DNA of 6,197 nt from NCBI GenBank assembly GCA_028701415.1, contig JAQVQU010000013.1, positions 19,386-25,582 on the forward strand. The letters run 5' to 3'. Within the stretch, counting starts at the first letter, position 1, and the number at the start of each line of letters is the position of its first letter. The translations under genes and the position numbers were made by a program. The notes below the pieces were generated by a model. It was not told where the DNA came from. It searched no databases and was given only the letters and a program-made list of their open reading frames with translations. Below, piece after piece: positions 1 to 6,192 of the stretch. This DNA is from Clostridia bacterium (GTDB taxonomy: Bacteria; Bacillota; Clostridia; Christensenellales; DTU072).

Positions 1-20
1 TAAAATTAGGTTAGAAACGA

Positions 21-167
21 ATGGAAATTATGCACTCGATAAAGAAAGAAGGTATGAAGACAAAAACAACTCTTTGTTTATTTTTTTGCATTCTATTGTT
101 GCTTATTTTTACTGTTATTCTGTCTTTCAGCTTCCCGATAAAAAGCACTAATATAGTTGCAAAAGCA
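21..167 (+). other. Signal peptide region of the giant surface protein
   Basis: Residues 1-49. A basic N-terminal part (IKKEGMKTK) is followed by an uninterrupted hydrophobic core, LCLFFCILLLLIFTVILSF, and then by a polar stretch ending in VAKA before E50, a good signal peptidase I site. The mature protein would start EFSLSGSGT. The core holds Cys19 and Cys23, but neither lies in a lipobox context (no L-x-G/A-C pattern near the cleavage region), so a lipoprotein is unlikely. If translation starts at Met12 (position 54), the n-region becomes MKTKTT, which is the more classical length. Confidence 0.85.
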
Positions 168-3100
168 GAATTTTCTTTATCTGGGTCGGGAACGGAACAA
201 GATCCATTTTTAATTGGTTCAGTGAGTGAATTATTGGAATTTAGCAATAAGGTTAATCATCCTGAGACCCCGGAGGAGACCCTTGGGTTAGTATTTGCCC
301 TCAGCGCTGATATAGACATGTCTGAAATTGAAGAAGGAATCGAATTTAATTCAATAGGAACAGTAGCTCATCCGTTTGCTGGAAAATTTTTGGGGAAATA
401 TAACGGTATTCCTCATGTTATATCAAATTTGACAACTTCGGGAAAGGGATTATTTGGCTATACTTCTTCTACTTCTATTATCGAGGGTTTGGGTGTTGCA
501 AACGCTCAAATTGGGGATGATAGTATGATTTCAGAAGTAGGAGGGATTGTTGGAAATAATCTTGGAATCATAAGATACTGTTTCTTCTATGGAACTGTAG
601 AAGGTATTAACTCGGTGGGGGGAATCGCTGGGGTAAACGGATCTGAAAGCGGAACTACTGGAGATATAGATACTTGTTATACTTCAGGAAATATTGTTGC
701 TAGTGGAACTTATGTGGGAGGAGTCGTTGGAAAGAACTATAGAAGAGTAAGTGGAACATACTCTTTATCGAAAATTTCATCTGCTTATTGGCCTGGGGTT
801 AATTATAACGGAAATATCGGGGGAGTAGTTGGCGGAAGAATGAACACTGCTGATAGTTATAATAGCACACCTCAGTATTCATATTTCAACAAGGATATTA
901 ATTATTCAAATCTAAATGCAATCGGATATGGCGCTTCAAAGGATAATGTCGCTGTCCCTGATAACATATTGGCATCTGACTATAGATTTTCTGGGATTTA
1001 TTCTGCAGATTTCCAGAATAAGTCACTAACCGAATTATTTGGTCAGTCTTATGAAGCGCGCTGGCAGAAAGGTAAATATATAGCGACCGATTATTCTGCT
1101 TGGTATGCTCCGGTAATTAAAAATTATGTTCCTTCAGTATCGGATTTTAATTCAAATTATTATTTTAAAAACAGTGTGGCCATAAGAAGATATGGCTATA
1201 CTCATAATCAATATGAGTGGGGGACAGCAAATAACCCTTACTTAATTGAGAATATCGAACACTTTTCTAATCTTGCTCAAGCTGTACAAAACAGCATTAG
1301 ACCAGAAACCTATCTTGGAAAGTTTTTTTTGCAGACTTCTGATTTGAACTTTTCTGGAGTAACCCCCACAATAATTGGCAGAAGACACGAAATCGTAAAT
1401 CCGTTCTCGGGGACATATGATGGGGACAACCACTCGATATTAAATTTTGATCTTACCGAATCGCCTTATGTCACTCAAACGTATGTGGGTCTTTTTGGTT
1501 ATCTTTCGTCTAATGGAACCCTTAAAAATATTATAATTGATAGTTCGTGTAAATTTGTAGGAAGGAGTTTTGTTGGTAGTTTAGTAGGTTTTAGCCAGGG
1601 AGGAACGGTTCGAAATATTGTTAGTAGAGCAGAGATTTCTGCGAGTATAGATTATGGTGGTGGTATTGTAGGCCAGGCGGACGGGGGATCATATACTAAT
1701 ATCATAAGCGATGTTTCATTTAGCGATGTAGACCCCTTACTGATAAGCAAACATAAGGGTATTTTTGGCGCATCAGTCAGTACATCTCTCACTAACGTTT
1801 GGTACATAGACAATCCTTTGAAGAGTGCAGGGGTCACGGGAACATCAGGACAGGGTAATGTCCTCCATCTTTCGGTCTCTTACGGGAGTATAACAGCATC
1901 TATGGACAATGAAGGACAAATTACCTTTACAGCGCTGCCCCTTTCTGGTTGGGATAGCTCATATAGATCTATTTCAGAGGAGATTATCTCTTCGGAAAAT
2001 ATATATGCTCCCTTGATTTCAGAAACTAGGCGTAATCTGGAGTATTATTTAAGATTTGTTAAAGAAATATCTATTTCAATTGAGAATTTATTAGGTGAAG
2101 TTGTGTCAATTGATAATGTCGCTGCGCCTTCATTAAACACGAAATATTGGGTCGGCCAAAGATTTAGTGTAACAGTTGATATATCGGATACCTTAGAAGG
2201 ATATTATGTTCACGATTCCATTTTTTTGGATGAAGGGGATAATCCCTTAACTGCGCCTGACTACGTAAACTATTATTACGATAATTATCAAAAAAAGATT
2301 AGTCTTAGAACTGAAATGATGGAGGAATTAGCTTCAGTTTGCATTATTGTAGAAAGGATTTCTCTTACTGCAGGGGCTTTCCCCAGTCCAATAACCTATA
2401 CTGGTGAATCGGTCTATAGCTTTAATCCTGAGATTGATTTAGCAGGAGGTGGACCGGAAGGGTTTTCTTATTTAGTTGATTATTATGGTGTTTTGCCGAT
2501 CAATGTTACAAGCAATGGTAAATACGCCGTAGTTTATTCCAAGGATGGATCAGTTCGAGGGAAACTCGATAGGGAGTATGTAATAACTCCTAAGGAACTT
2601 TCGGTAGTTTTTACAGAGGCTGACCACTCTGTAGTGAATACTGTTAAAGAATTTGACGGGATTGGAGGGGTAGATTCATTTGGCGATTTGATTTTTCAGA
2701 GCACTCAAGTGTTGCAAGAAAAGGTTGTTGGCATAGCAAGTGTCGATTCTTCTAATCTTGCTAAGCTAGAAGTTACCGCAGAAATTTCTTATGCTGCGCC
2801 AGATGTTAGCCCGAATGAGACAATTAACGTTCAAGTAAGGTTTTCTTTGAGAGGGAGTTCTAAAGATAACTATATTGTACCAGCCTCAGTAGAAGGCCCG
2901 TATGGTGGGATCTCAAAGAGAATGATAAAAGTTGTGGTGGAATCCTCTTTGTCTAAGCAATATGATGGTCTTTCGCCTTCTCCTCCTTTAGTTTATTACA
3001 TTGATTATCGGTCAAGTACTTTCCCTAAGGAGATGGAACTTAAAAAAGCACCAAAGTTTTCTTATGCCCCTGAATCAGGAATCGAAACCCCAAATGTAGG

Positions 3101-5909
3101 AGAGTATTTGCTAAGCGTAGCTTTTGGAGATGTATCGGATGGTAATATTTTCGAACTATATTTTTCTGATCCAGAAGATCCGTTGGGGACGCTTGAGAAT
3201 CTAAGTTATTATATCTTACCCAGGGCTTGTCAGGTAACTTATATTGGATTCGAAGAATCAAAATATGTATCAGAAAGTACAGGTAGTTTAGTGTACAACC
3301 CAAGTAGAATAATGTCATATAGTGCGGAGTTTTCGGATATAGAAGGGAATAAACATGCGCTAACATTAGAGCATTGGGAAAATGGTAGTTCTATGCTTCA
3401 CGATCCTTATGAAGGGGGTGAGTATACCTCATATGTTCAGGAAGGATTGTTATATGGTCTTGATTCTGAAACTGAAAAAAATTATTATCTTGCTAATCCC
3501 AGTATTAACTTTATAATTTTGCCTGCTGAACAAAGTGATATTTCAATAGCCCTTCCAGACAGCATTAATGAAATTGATTTTACCGAAATACTTGAACTTA
3601 ACATTTCTGGTGGAAGCGGGACTGGAGAGATTACGTATTCTTCTGGACTAGGTCCAAATTTGGAGGAGCCAACTGGGCGTTGCACAATATCTGGAGACAT
3701 TCTGACTCCTGAAAAGGCAGGAATCGTTTATTTAATGGCCTCAAAAGCGGGAAATAGAAATTATAACCAAGCACTTTCAACAAAATTCGCATTAACGATT
3801 AATAAAGTATCTATTGGACTTTCTTTGGACTCGGCAGAGATAACATATGGGGAATTTTATGGTTTAATATTTAGATTTAACGGAGATCTTTCTCCTGTGC
3901 CTACAGGGTTTACTCCCCCGACAGTTATTATTTCTTCAGCCGATTTTTCTGCTGAATATAACAATGAAACAAAATATGATGCAAATGAATACGAATTGAA
4001 GATGAGTCAAGATGCTTCTTCTGATGGATATGAGTTTATTTTTGATGATCAACAAACCGTAGCTTTTACTGTACTTAGAAAAAATATATCTATTACCGCA
4101 GATAATGTAAGCTGCGTTTATGGAGATGATGGATCTGAACTCACCTTCACTGTGATTGATGATATAGGCGAGGATGAGATATTGGGCGAATTAACAAGGG
4201 ATTCAGGGGTAGATTGTGGTCAATATTCGATTAATATAGGAAATTTAATCGAAGCTAATCCCAATTACGAAATTGATTTTACTCAAGGTGTTTACTCAGT
4301 TACTCCAGCTGAAATTACGGTCAGGATTGATCCCAAGACCAAGCTCTTTGGATCTCCCGATCCTATTCCTTCTTATTCTGTCGAAGGGCTAAAATTTGAT
4401 GATACTATAGAATCAATTGGGCTAGAGGGAACCATTTTAAGAGCTCTCGGGGAGAATTCCTATAAACAAGGAATATCTTCACCTTACGCTGATTATTCTT
4501 ACTACGCCTCATCGGGGGATTCATCTTTTAGGCACGATTCATCAAATTACTCACCCGTGATAACTGTTATAAACGCGACGTTAAGAATACTTCCTGTTTC
4601 ACCCGAATTTATTAATATTGTTCAAGTTAGAACAAGGTATGGGAACACATTGGCTCAAAGTTTATATGGAGTAAGTCAATCCCTAGAAATGCCTTCTCTT
4701 GCTGAGGCAAGAGGCCGTCAATACTTTGTTTCTCAGGGAAGGTGGGAGGAAATAATTGTTCCAGGAACGTTTTCTTGGAAAGATGATAAAATTAAACCCA
4801 CATTTGAGAATTCTTCTACATTTTTAGCTGAGGCAATATTTATTCCTACAGATAGGAACTATAAAGTTAGCTCTTTTAATATTTCAATTTTACCCATCAG
4901 AGTTCCTGTAACTATTACTTTTACGGGAGAAGATACCTTTGAGTACAATGGAAATGACCATAAAGAAATGACATATGATTTTTCTGGTGTTCTTTTTGCC
5001 GACGATTTATTTGATACTATTTCCTACAATGGAGAGGTAATTAACGCGGGAGATTATAGAGCAACAGTATCTATAACTAATGGTAATTATATTATTACAA
5101 ACACAACGAATATTGAAATTACGGTCGAAAAGAAGGAGTTAATTATCAGCCACCCAAGCATTAGGATTCCTCTTAATGGAACAATACAATACGCTTTTGT
5201 TTATGAAGGGTTTGTAGAAGGGGAAGACTCTTCAGATTTAGAAAGGCTTCCTCAAATTGAATTTGAGAACTCTGTAGGAGTTCAACAAGGTATATATCCT
5301 TCAGGTGCACGATCTGAAAATTATTATTTCACATATATGCCCCTAGATGTCACAGTTCTTGCAATTCAGCTTCAGCCTAGCTCTAGCAATACAGATATTA
5401 AGGTGGCAGGAGTCTTTGAGGAAGGCATAGAGTGCCTATGCGCACCGATTATTTCGGGGTTAGAATATAAGAATAATGCAGGAAAGTTTGAAGCAGCCAA
5501 AGCGAAATATTCTGAAATAGCAGATACAAAGATTAATTCCATGTATTCAATAAAGTTTGTGGACTCTGAGGGAACCCCTGTTTCGGAATCTGGAGTTAGC
5601 ACTATGACCTTGACTCTTACCGAAGATCAGGTTAATAGATACTCTGAATTTAAGTTTTTCGGGGTATCTTCTTCAGGAGATATGGTCTTATTAGAAGCCC
5701 CAGAATTGGATGGGAATGAGGTAACATTTGAGGTGGAAGATTTAGTTTCCATTATGTTTTTAGAGGCTGAAACAGAAACATTTAACATGCTATATTTATA
5801 TATCGGAATTGGCGGCTTTGCTGCTTTAGCAGGTGTTCTTATTTTGATATCTGCAGTAATAAGAATTCGAAACAAGAGAAGAATAATTCAGTTTAAGGAT
5901 AATGATTAA
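21..5909 (+). CDS. Giant secreted, membrane-anchored repeat surface protein (GLUG beta-helix + MBG/YDG array), probable adhesin
   Basis: A 1962-residue protein, probably exported by Sec and displayed on the cell surface. In order: signal peptide (about 1-49, hydrophobic core 18-38, likely cut after VAKA at 49); two beta-helix modules with GLUG-type repeats (about 55-372 and 399-600); a beta-rich connector (601-780); about eleven MBG/YDG/Ig-like modules (781-1782); a beta-rich domain (1783-1918); a membrane helix (1924-1947) and a basic tail. GLUG and MBG/YDG families occur in large bacterial surface proteins; a role in adhesion or as a stalk is inferred, and no catalytic motif was seen. An in-frame TAG at 12-14 limits the start to position 21 or later. 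ATGs at 21, 30 and 54 all keep the signal peptide. None has a good ribosome binding site: GAAGG before 54 is only one base away, and AGG before 21 is ten bases away. The frame is open throughout, so the gene appears intact. Identity of the family is fairly sure; function is not. Confidence 0.93.
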   Translation: MEIMHSIKKEGMKTKTTLCLFFCILLLLIFTVILSFSFPIKSTNIVAKAEFSLSGSGTEQDPFLIGSVSELLEFSNKVNHPETPEETLGLVFALSADIDMSEIEEGIEFNSIGTVAHPFAGKFLGKYNGIPHVISNLTTSGKGLFGYTSSTSIIEGLGVANAQIGDDSMISEVGGIVGNNLGIIRYCFFYGTVEGINSVGGIAGVNGSESGTTGDIDTCYTSGNIVASGTYVGGVVGKNYRRVSGTYSLSKISSAYWPGVNYNGNIGGVVGGRMNTADSYNSTPQYSYFNKDINYSNLNAIGYGASKDNVAVPDNILASDYRFSGIYSADFQNKSLTELFGQSYEARWQKGKYIATDYSAWYAPVIKNYVPSVSDFNSNYYFKNSVAIRRYGYTHNQYEWGTANNPYLIENIEHFSNLAQAVQNSIRPETYLGKFFLQTSDLNFSGVTPTIIGRRHEIVNPFSGTYDGDNHSILNFDLTESPYVTQTYVGLFGYLSSNGTLKNIIIDSSCKFVGRSFVGSLVGFSQGGTVRNIVSRAEISASIDYGGGIVGQADGGSYTNIISDVSFSDVDPLLISKHKGIFGASVSTSLTNVWYIDNPLKSAGVTGTSGQGNVLHLSVSYGSITASMDNEGQITFTALPLSGWDSSYRSISEEIISSENIYAPLISETRRNLEYYLRFVKEISISIENLLGEVVSIDNVAAPSLNTKYWVGQRFSVTVDISDTLEGYYVHDSIFLDEGDNPLTAPDYVNYYYDNYQKKISLRTEMMEELASVCIIVERISLTAGAFPSPITYTGESVYSFNPEIDLAGGGPEGFSYLVDYYGVLPINVTSNGKYAVVYSKDGSVRGKLDREYVITPKELSVVFTEADHSVVNTVKEFDGIGGVDSFGDLIFQSTQVLQEKVVGIASVDSSNLAKLEVTAEISYAAPDVSPNETINVQVRFSLRGSSKDNYIVPASVEGPYGGISKRMIKVVVESSLSKQYDGLSPSPPLVYYIDYRSSTFPKEMELKKAPKFSYAPESGIETPNVGEYLLSVAFGDVSDGNIFELYFSDPEDPLGTLENLSYYILPRACQVTYIGFEESKYVSESTGSLVYNPSRIMSYSAEFSDIEGNKHALTLEHWENGSSMLHDPYEGGEYTSYVQEGLLYGLDSETEKNYYLANPSINFIILPAEQSDISIALPDSINEIDFTEILELNISGGSGTGEITYSSGLGPNLEEPTGRCTISGDILTPEKAGIVYLMASKAGNRNYNQALSTKFALTINKVSIGLSLDSAEITYGEFYGLIFRFNGDLSPVPTGFTPPTVIISSADFSAEYNNETKYDANEYELKMSQDASSDGYEFIFDDQQTVAFTVLRKNISITADNVSCVYGDDGSELTFTVIDDIGEDEILGELTRDSGVDCGQYSINIGNLIEANPNYEIDFTQGVYSVTPAEITVRIDPKTKLFGSPDPIPSYSVEGLKFDDTIESIGLEGTILRALGENSYKQGISSPYADYSYYASSGDSSFRHDSSNYSPVITVINATLRILPVSPEFINIVQVRTRYGNTLAQSLYGVSQSLEMPSLAEARGRQYFVSQGRWEEIIVPGTFSWKDDKIKPTFENSSTFLAEAIFIPTDRNYKVSSFNISILPIRVPVTITFTGEDTFEYNGNDHKEMTYDFSGVLFADDLFDTISYNGEVINAGDYRATVSITNGNYIITNTTNIEITVEKKELIISHPSIRIPLNGTIQYAFVYEGFVEGEDSSDLERLPQIEFENSVGVQQGIYPSGARSENYYFTYMPLDVTVLAIQLQPSSSNTDIKVAGVFEEGIECLCAPIISGLEYKNNAGKFEAAKAKYSEIADTKINSMYSIKFVDSEGTPVSESGVSTMTLTLTEDQVNRYSEFKFFGVSSSGDMVLLEAPELDGNEVTFEVEDLVSIMFLEAETETFNMLYLYIGIGGFAALAGVLILISAVIRIRNKRRIIQFKDND
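183..1136 (+). other. Beta-helix module 1 with GLUG-type repeats
   Basis: About residues 55-372. It opens with GSGTEQDPFLIGSVSELL, the usual entry motif of bacterial right-handed beta-helix repeat regions, where a short helix about choosing a section caps the solenoid. Core GLUG-like turns are VGGIVGNNLG (about 173), VGGIAGVNGS (about 199), YVGGVVGKNY (about 231) and IGGVVGGRMN (about 266). Each is followed by a Cys/Tyr-rich strand such as YCFFYGTVEG or DTCYTSGNIV. The end (about 300-372, with W348 and W361) is more divergent and probably caps the helix. Assignment to the GLUG class rests on motif recognition; ligand unknown. Confidence 0.75.
1215..1820 (+). other. Beta-helix module 2 with GLUG-type repeats
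   Basis: About residues 399-600. It restarts with EWGTANNPYLIENIEHFSNL, the same type of entry motif as module 1, then GKFFLQTSDLNFSG and PFSGTYDGDNHSI, the typical 'F.G.yDG..h.I' turn that precedes GLUG repeats. Solenoid turns follow at VGLFGYLSSNGTLKNI (489), VGSLVGFSQGGTVRNI (518), GGIVGQADGGSYTNI (547) and KGIFGASVSTSLTNVWYI (579), a spacing of about 29-32 residues. This module is more regular than the first. It may be a diverged duplicate of module 1 or a second, separately acquired head. Confidence 0.75.
1821..2360 (+). other. Beta-rich connector without a recognised family
   Basis: About residues 601-780. Alternating hydrophobic/polar strands (VLHLSVSYGSITASMD, GQITFTALPLSGW, EISISIENLLGEVVSI, GQRFSVTVDISD, KKISLRTEM) suggest one or two small beta-sandwich domains, perhaps distantly like the bacterial InlB B-type repeats that often follow GLUG regions. 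That comparison is weak. The section is rich in Tyr (YYLRFV, GYYVHD, NYYYDNY). It ends where the first MBG-like module begins. Confidence 0.4.
2361..5366 (+). other. Array of about eleven MBG/YDG/Ig-like beta-sandwich modules
   Basis: About residues 781-1782. Modules, with their marker motifs: 781-857 (ITYTGESVYS), 858-967 (VKEFDG, YDG type), 968-1067 (SKQYDG, YDG type), 1068-1168 (LVYNPSRI), 1169-1262 (Ig-like, ISGGSGTGEITYSSG then KAGNRNYNQA), 1263-1354 (ITYGEFYG), 1355-1430 (CVYGDDGSE, GELTRDSGVDCGQYSI, the clearest MBG_2 type), 1431-1525 (LFGSPDPIPSYSVEGL), 1526-1625 (RYGNTLAQ, GTFSWKDD, IPTDRNY), 1628-1706 (EYNGNDHKEMTYDFSG, NAGDYRATV) and 1707-1781 (degenerate, FVEGEDSSDLERL). Junctions recur as short I/V-x-P or I/V-x-K turns: ITPKE, ISKRM, ILPRA, ILPAE, TINKV, VTPAE, ILPVS, ILPIR, VEKKE. 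Known members of these families act as repetitive stalks in surface proteins; here a stalk role is inferred. Individual module borders are approximate. Confidence 0.75.
5367..5774 (+). other. C-terminal beta-rich domain before the membrane segment
   Basis: About residues 1783-1918. It starts after the last MBG-like junction with IQLQPSSSNTDIKV, then a Cys-Leu-Cys (1805-1807) and an Ala/Lys-rich stretch (FEAAKAKYSEIADTK). It continues with YSIKFVDSEGTPVSES, TMTLTLTEDQ, FKFFGVSSSGDMVLLEA and VTFEVEDLVSIMFLEA. This last pattern (conserved 'd..G..v', then 'v...G....l', then 'v.f.v..ls.f') is common as the final folded domain before the anchor in Firmicutes surface proteins. I recognise the pattern but cannot name a specific family with confidence. 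Confidence 0.5.
5790..5906 (+). other. C-terminal transmembrane anchor and basic tail
   Basis: Residues about 1924-1947, LYLYIGIGGFAALAGVLI then LISAVI, form one strongly hydrophobic, Gly/Ala-containing helix. RIRNKRRIIQFKDND follows as the positively charged stop-transfer tail. An acidic patch (EAETET) sits just outside the membrane. No LPXTG-like sortase motif precedes the helix, so lasting membrane anchoring rather than covalent attachment to the wall is the simplest reading. Confidence 0.8.
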
Positions 5910-6005
5910 GTCCTATTTAGGGTATCCGATTTAATAACTAAGGATAACTATTTTATTACATTAAAATTTCACTGAACAGTGTTTATATGTTCTAATTTAT
6001 TATGT

Positions 6006-6018
6006 AATTAGATTTTTA
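6006..6018 (+). repeat. 13-base direct repeat, copy 1
   Basis: AATTAGATTTTTA, identical to 6163-6175. The match extends to the left as ATGT directly in front here (6002-6005) and as ATGT plus two extra bases in the other copy. The low-complexity AT content tempers its significance. Confidence 0.4.
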
Positions 6019-6062
6019 AACGGTTCCATATAGTTTGAAAAATATATTTTTTCTTTTATAAA

Positions 6063-6070
6063 AAGGAGGA
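6063..6070 (+). promoter_or_regulatory. Strong Shine-Dalgarno sequence without a long reading frame
   Basis: AAGGAGGA is close to a perfect match to the anti-Shine-Dalgarno end of Firmicutes 16S rRNA. Six bases later comes TTG (6077), which opens a frame of only three codons (M-S-F, stop at 6086-6088). An ATT at 6076 would give 13 codons (MEFLTQFCKNDDR, stop TAG at 6115). Neither is an ordinary gene. The site is much better than anything in front of the giant gene, so it may serve a leader peptide or mark the start of a broken gene. Confidence 0.45.
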
Positions 6071-6118
6071 ATACAATTGAGTTTTTGACACAGTTTTGCA
6101 AAAATGATGATCGTTAGA

Positions 6119-6152
6119 CTAAGAGAGCTTTTCTCTTTTGAAAAAGTCTTAG
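6119..6152 (+). other. Two overlapping, mutually exclusive hairpins
   Basis: Structure A: 6121-6127 pairs with 6133-6139 (AAGAGAG with CTCTTTT, one G-U pair) around the loop CTTTT. Structure B: CTAAGA (6119-6124) pairs with TCTTAG (6147-6152), with an inner stem of CTTTTC (6128-6133) against GAAAAAG (6140-6146, one bulged A). Both use the same bases, so only one can form at a time, as in attenuators. No T-run follows either, so this is not a standard intrinsic terminator. Pairing was worked out by eye; no energies were computed. Confidence 0.4.
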
Positions 6153-6162
6153 ACGCATGTTG

Positions 6163-6175
6163 AATTAGATTTTTA
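6163..6175 (+). repeat. 13-base direct repeat, copy 2
   Basis: AATTAGATTTTTA, the second copy of the sequence at 6006-6018, 157 bases further on and preceded by ATGTTG. It overlaps the weak -35-like TTAGAT (6165-6170) of the candidate promoter ending at 6192. Confidence 0.4.
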
Positions 6176-6192
6176 GTATAGGCATTTATAAT
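6165..6192 (+). promoter_or_regulatory. Candidate promoter for the next gene to the right
   Basis: A perfect -10 hexamer TATAAT lies at 6187-6192. The best -35 at a usable distance is TTAGAT (6165-6170, 16-base spacer), which is poor, and there is no extended -10 TG. In AT-rich DNA a TATAAT can occur by chance. The same bases also contain ATG at 6191-6193, which could instead be the start codon of a gene continuing past the edge, though the AGG at 6180-6182 is only a weak ribosome binding site. Confidence 0.25.

Noticed and set aside
11..247. 78-codon minus-strand frame over the signal peptide
   Set aside because: It is antisense to a convincing signal peptide and to the beta-helix entry motif, with no motif of its own.
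183..1820. A pectate-lyase- or glycosidase-type enzyme in the beta-helix region
   Set aside because: Beta-helices can be enzymes, but no catalytic Asp/Arg/His motif was found; GLUG-type repeats point to a structural or binding role.
1242..1837. Minus-strand frames at 1242-1433 and 1652-1837, and the similar one at 3485-3700
   Set aside because: Short frames opposite clear GLUG or Ig-like coding sequence; nothing supports them as genes.
3040..3366. 108-codon open frame on the minus strand
   Set aside because: It lies wholly inside the giant gene, has no ribosome binding site or recognisable domain, and its protein looks like an antisense reading of the real frame.
5372..5875. Minus-strand open frames of 76 and 82 codons (5372-5602 and 5627-5875)
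   Set aside because: Both overlap the well-supported C-terminal domain and membrane anchor and show no family features; the Ser/Thr/Pro-rich content is typical of antisense shadows.
5970..5984. CACTGAACAGTG followed by TTT as terminator of the giant gene
   Set aside because: Only four pairs with a GAAC loop and three Ts; too weak to call an intrinsic terminator.
6035..6062. TTGAAA, 16 bases, TATAAA as a sigma-A-type promoter
   Set aside because: The spacing is good, but transcription would start at about 6069, inside the strong ribosome binding site, so the two cannot serve the same message; AT-rich palindromes there make chance matches likely.
6085..6090. TTGACA as a -35 box
   Set aside because: Perfect hexamer, but nothing resembling a -10 box stands 16-18 bases further on (TGATCG at 17).
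6080..6105. TTTTTGACACAGTTTTGC as the end of an insertion sequence
   Set aside because: It loosely recalls inverted-repeat ends of some transposons, but no matching opposite end, target duplication or transposase fragment is visible.
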